64,000 nt of DNA from Caldilineaceae bacterium. Its GTDB lineage: Bacteria > Chloroflexota > Anaerolineae > Caldilineales > Caldilineaceae. The position numbers and the translations under genes are program-made. Position 1 is the first letter of the stretch. Every line of letters begins with the position of its first letter. The notes under the pieces are model-generated. The model did not search any database. It was not told the DNA's origin and was given only the letters and a program-made list of their open reading frames with translations. Location of the stretch: the NCBI GenBank assembly GCA_022827195.1, contig JAJDTL010000037.1, positions 124,001 through 188,000 of the forward strand. The letters are read 5' to 3'. Positions 62,402-64,000 of the stretch are shown in pieces.

Positions 62402-64000
62402 CTATTTAAGAGAGTCGACGAAGGCCTGGATATCCCGTTTCACGTTTTCGGGCGCGAGCGCCAAAGCTTGTTGACCGTAGTGAAGGGCCTGCTGCAGATT
62501 GCCCAACTCTTTCTGGAGATCTGCCAACCTCAAGGGCGTTCGATAGTTCTCGGGCGCCAGGTCGAATAGTATTTGCAGTTGTGCAGCGGCGTCGTTCAGT
62601 CTTCCGTTTTCATGATACACGTCGGCCAGCAGTTTGTAGATGTCGGTGTTTCCGCTCGGCTCCTCGTTGCCGTTTGCCAGCAATTCAACGACGCGGTCTG
62701 CCCAGAGCATGGCCGCTTCATGGCGGCCAAGCTCGACGTAGATAACGAGCAGGTTGCGCAGCGTTCCCAGGCTGTTCCGGTCCCTTTCGACGAGCAGCAG
62801 ATTGGTTGCAAGGGCTCCTTCGAGATCGCCTGCCCGGGATTGCGCCACTCCCAACTGGCTGAGCAGGTGCGGGTTGCCCGGCAGGTTGTCCAAACCGCGG
62901 TGCAGAGTCTCCACCGCATTATCGACGCGGTCCATCCGCATGTACAGATCTGTCAAGAGCACGTAAGTGGCCCCGTAACGATTGTCGAGTGAGAGACTGT
63001 GCAGCAGGGCCTCTTCCGATTCCTCATTCCTTTCCAACGATGCGAGGGAATTGGCTTTCTCATTCCAGAGATGGGCGGCATTGGGGCTGAGCGTCAAGGC
63101 CGCCTCGTAGTGCTGCAGGCTGCCTTCGAGGAGATTCCGGCGGGATTGCGGTTCATTGACCAGATCGGACCAGCTTCGGTAAAGACGCGCCAGATTTGCG
63201 GCGTGATCGGTGTTGAGCGGATTGACAGCCTGGGCCCTTTTCAAAACAACCTCGGCGTATTGCAGCAAGTCTTCCTTGCCCATCTGCTGCAAGTCGGAAC
63301 CCTCTATGCCAAGAGCGTCAGACAGAGAGAGATCGGGCGGCGGGACGTGGGAGCCTTGGACCGGCGCTTCGGCGGCTTTTGCCAGCAGGCTGCGGCCGTA
63401 AAAGAGCATGTAGTAGTCCTCGGCCGGCCGCACTGCCAGCGCACGCCTATAGAGATCGGCGCTGATCTCCCAATTGCCTGCATTGTCGTAGACCAGTCCC
63501 TGTTTGTAATAGACATCGGCGCGCACCTGGGCGATGTTGACATTGCTGACGATAAGAAAGGCGGCGAATGTAGCAAGAAGTGCTCCGCTCGCCGCGGCCA
63601 TGGTGCGGCCGGTAGACGCCCGCCGCATGTCGGAGCTTCGGCGCCAGGCAATCACAAGGCCTGCGCCGAGGCACCAGAGCAGAACGGTCCAGGTGACAAA
63701 ACTATAGTGCCCTGCGACCAGCTCGAGGAATTCGCCGATATCGCTGACGGTCCTGTTGCGCAGCAGACGAAGGGAAAAGAGCAGACCATACACGAGCCAG
63801 CCCAAAAGCAGGGACAAACTGTACAGGCCCAGCGTCTTCGTCCACGATGGCAAGGTGTTTGAGGTCCCTACGGGTCCAACCGCGACCCCTGCCCGCTGCG
63901 GGCTGGAGGAGGCGTTCGATACCGGTCTGGAGGGTCCGGGGACTTGCTGTTGCAGGTAGCCCGCTGAGGTACCCAATACGGCGGCAACTACTATGGTAAA
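62402..64000 (-). CDS. Membrane protein with C-terminal TPRs, Wzy/O-antigen-ligase-like (5' end outside window)
   Basis: The frame is open through the window end, so 532 C-terminal residues are seen. The first residues (FTIVVAAVLG) belong to a membrane segment. Further helices are YSLSLLLGWLVYGLLFSL and FVTWTVLLWCLGAGLVIAW after FLELVAGHYSFVTW, a periplasmic-loop-like stretch typical of the last part of O-antigen ligase/polymerase proteins. Residues about 170-530 are TPR units (GLVYDNAGNWEISADLYRRA, QLGVAQSRAGDLEGALA). Such Wzy-TPR fusions are common in Chloroflexota, from memory. The next gene encodes the WecA-like initiating transferase. Confidence 0.8.
   Translation of the reverse strand, partial: FTIVVAAVLGTSAGYLQQQVPGPSRPVSNASSSPQRAGVAVGPVGTSNTLPSWTKTLGLYSLSLLLGWLVYGLLFSLRLLRNRTVSDIGEFLELVAGHYSFVTWTVLLWCLGAGLVIAWRRSSDMRRASTGRTMAAASGALLATFAAFLIVSNVNIAQVRADVYYKQGLVYDNAGNWEISADLYRRALAVRPAEDYYMLFYGRSLLAKAAEAPVQGSHVPPPDLSLSDALGIEGSDLQQMGKEDLLQYAEVVLKRAQAVNPLNTDHAANLARLYRSWSDLVNEPQSRRNLLEGSLQHYEAALTLSPNAAHLWNEKANSLASLERNEESEEALLHSLSLDNRYGATYVLLTDLYMRMDRVDNAVETLHRGLDNLPGNPHLLSQLGVAQSRAGDLEGALATNLLLVERDRNSLGTLRNLLVIYVELGRHEAAMLWADRVVELLANGNEEPSGNTDIYKLLADVYHENGRLNDAAAQLQILFDLAPENYRTPLRLADLQKELGNLQQALHYGQQALALAPENVKRDIQAFVDSLK

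Overview
The window is a GC-rich bacterial chromosome segment. It contains about 45 protein genes, one tRNA gene and no insertion sequence, prophage or CRISPR array that I can see. Several traits point to the phylum Chloroflexota (Anaerolineae or Caldilineae relatives). They are the DHH-CBS-CCA nucleotidyltransferase fusion, Uma2-family genes, a secreted protein ending in a YLPVV-type tail, and a CIRCE-controlled groESL operon. This placement is an inference from gene content, not from a phylogenetic marker.

Layout. 1-7373 is a myo-inositol (or related polyol) catabolic cluster on the + strand. It runs iolD (cut by the window edge), two Uma2-family genes, iolA/mmsA and three Gfo/Idh/MocA dehydrogenases, the last of them iolG-like. 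Between the two Uma2 genes lies a decayed second copy of the iolD 3' end, so a segment carrying the iolD tail plus Uma2 was apparently duplicated in tandem. 7802-10867 encodes a large exported glycoside-hydrolase-like protein. 10929-16000 holds a DUF6504-like gene, an MFS transporter, an HpcH/HpaI aldolase, a sarcosine-oxidase-like flavoenzyme and purine nucleoside phosphorylase.

16000-31200 is mostly housekeeping: a double-GNAT protein, proS, a CoA-binding protein, an acyl-CoA ligase, tRNA-Leu(GAG), enolase, a cysteine desulfurase, membrane and TPR proteins, a DASS-type anion transporter, and a STAND-type NTPase with TPRs. 31289-33560 is groES-groEL with promoter, CIRCE operator and terminator. 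33699-41783 contains an FmdE-like zinc protein, mnmA, small membrane proteins, two GNAT genes (the second a COG3375 type), a GT2 glycosyltransferase with rfbD, and a YheT-like hydrolase. 42010-51687 contains an alpha-oxoamine synthase, a conserved protein of unknown function, 8-oxoguanine deaminase, the DHH-CBS-CCA fusion, a galactonate-dehydratase-like enzyme and coaBC.

52061-58212 is a giant alpha-2-macroglobulin-like lipoprotein gene, broken by one frameshift in a run of six G. The next 1.6 kb is non-coding and carries three short arrays with a 10-bp period. 59799-64000 is a minus-strand run: Wzy/O-antigen-ligase-like TPR membrane protein, wecA/tagO-type transferase, lipoprotein cyclophilin and VTT-domain membrane protein. 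It suggests surface-polysaccharide assembly.

The observations most worth checking are the duplicated iolD-tail/Uma2 segment, the 10-bp phased repeats, the perfect 21-bp palindrome over the -35 box of the tRNA-Leu promoter, the alpha-2-macroglobulin frameshift, and the unknown gene next to the alpha-oxoamine synthase.
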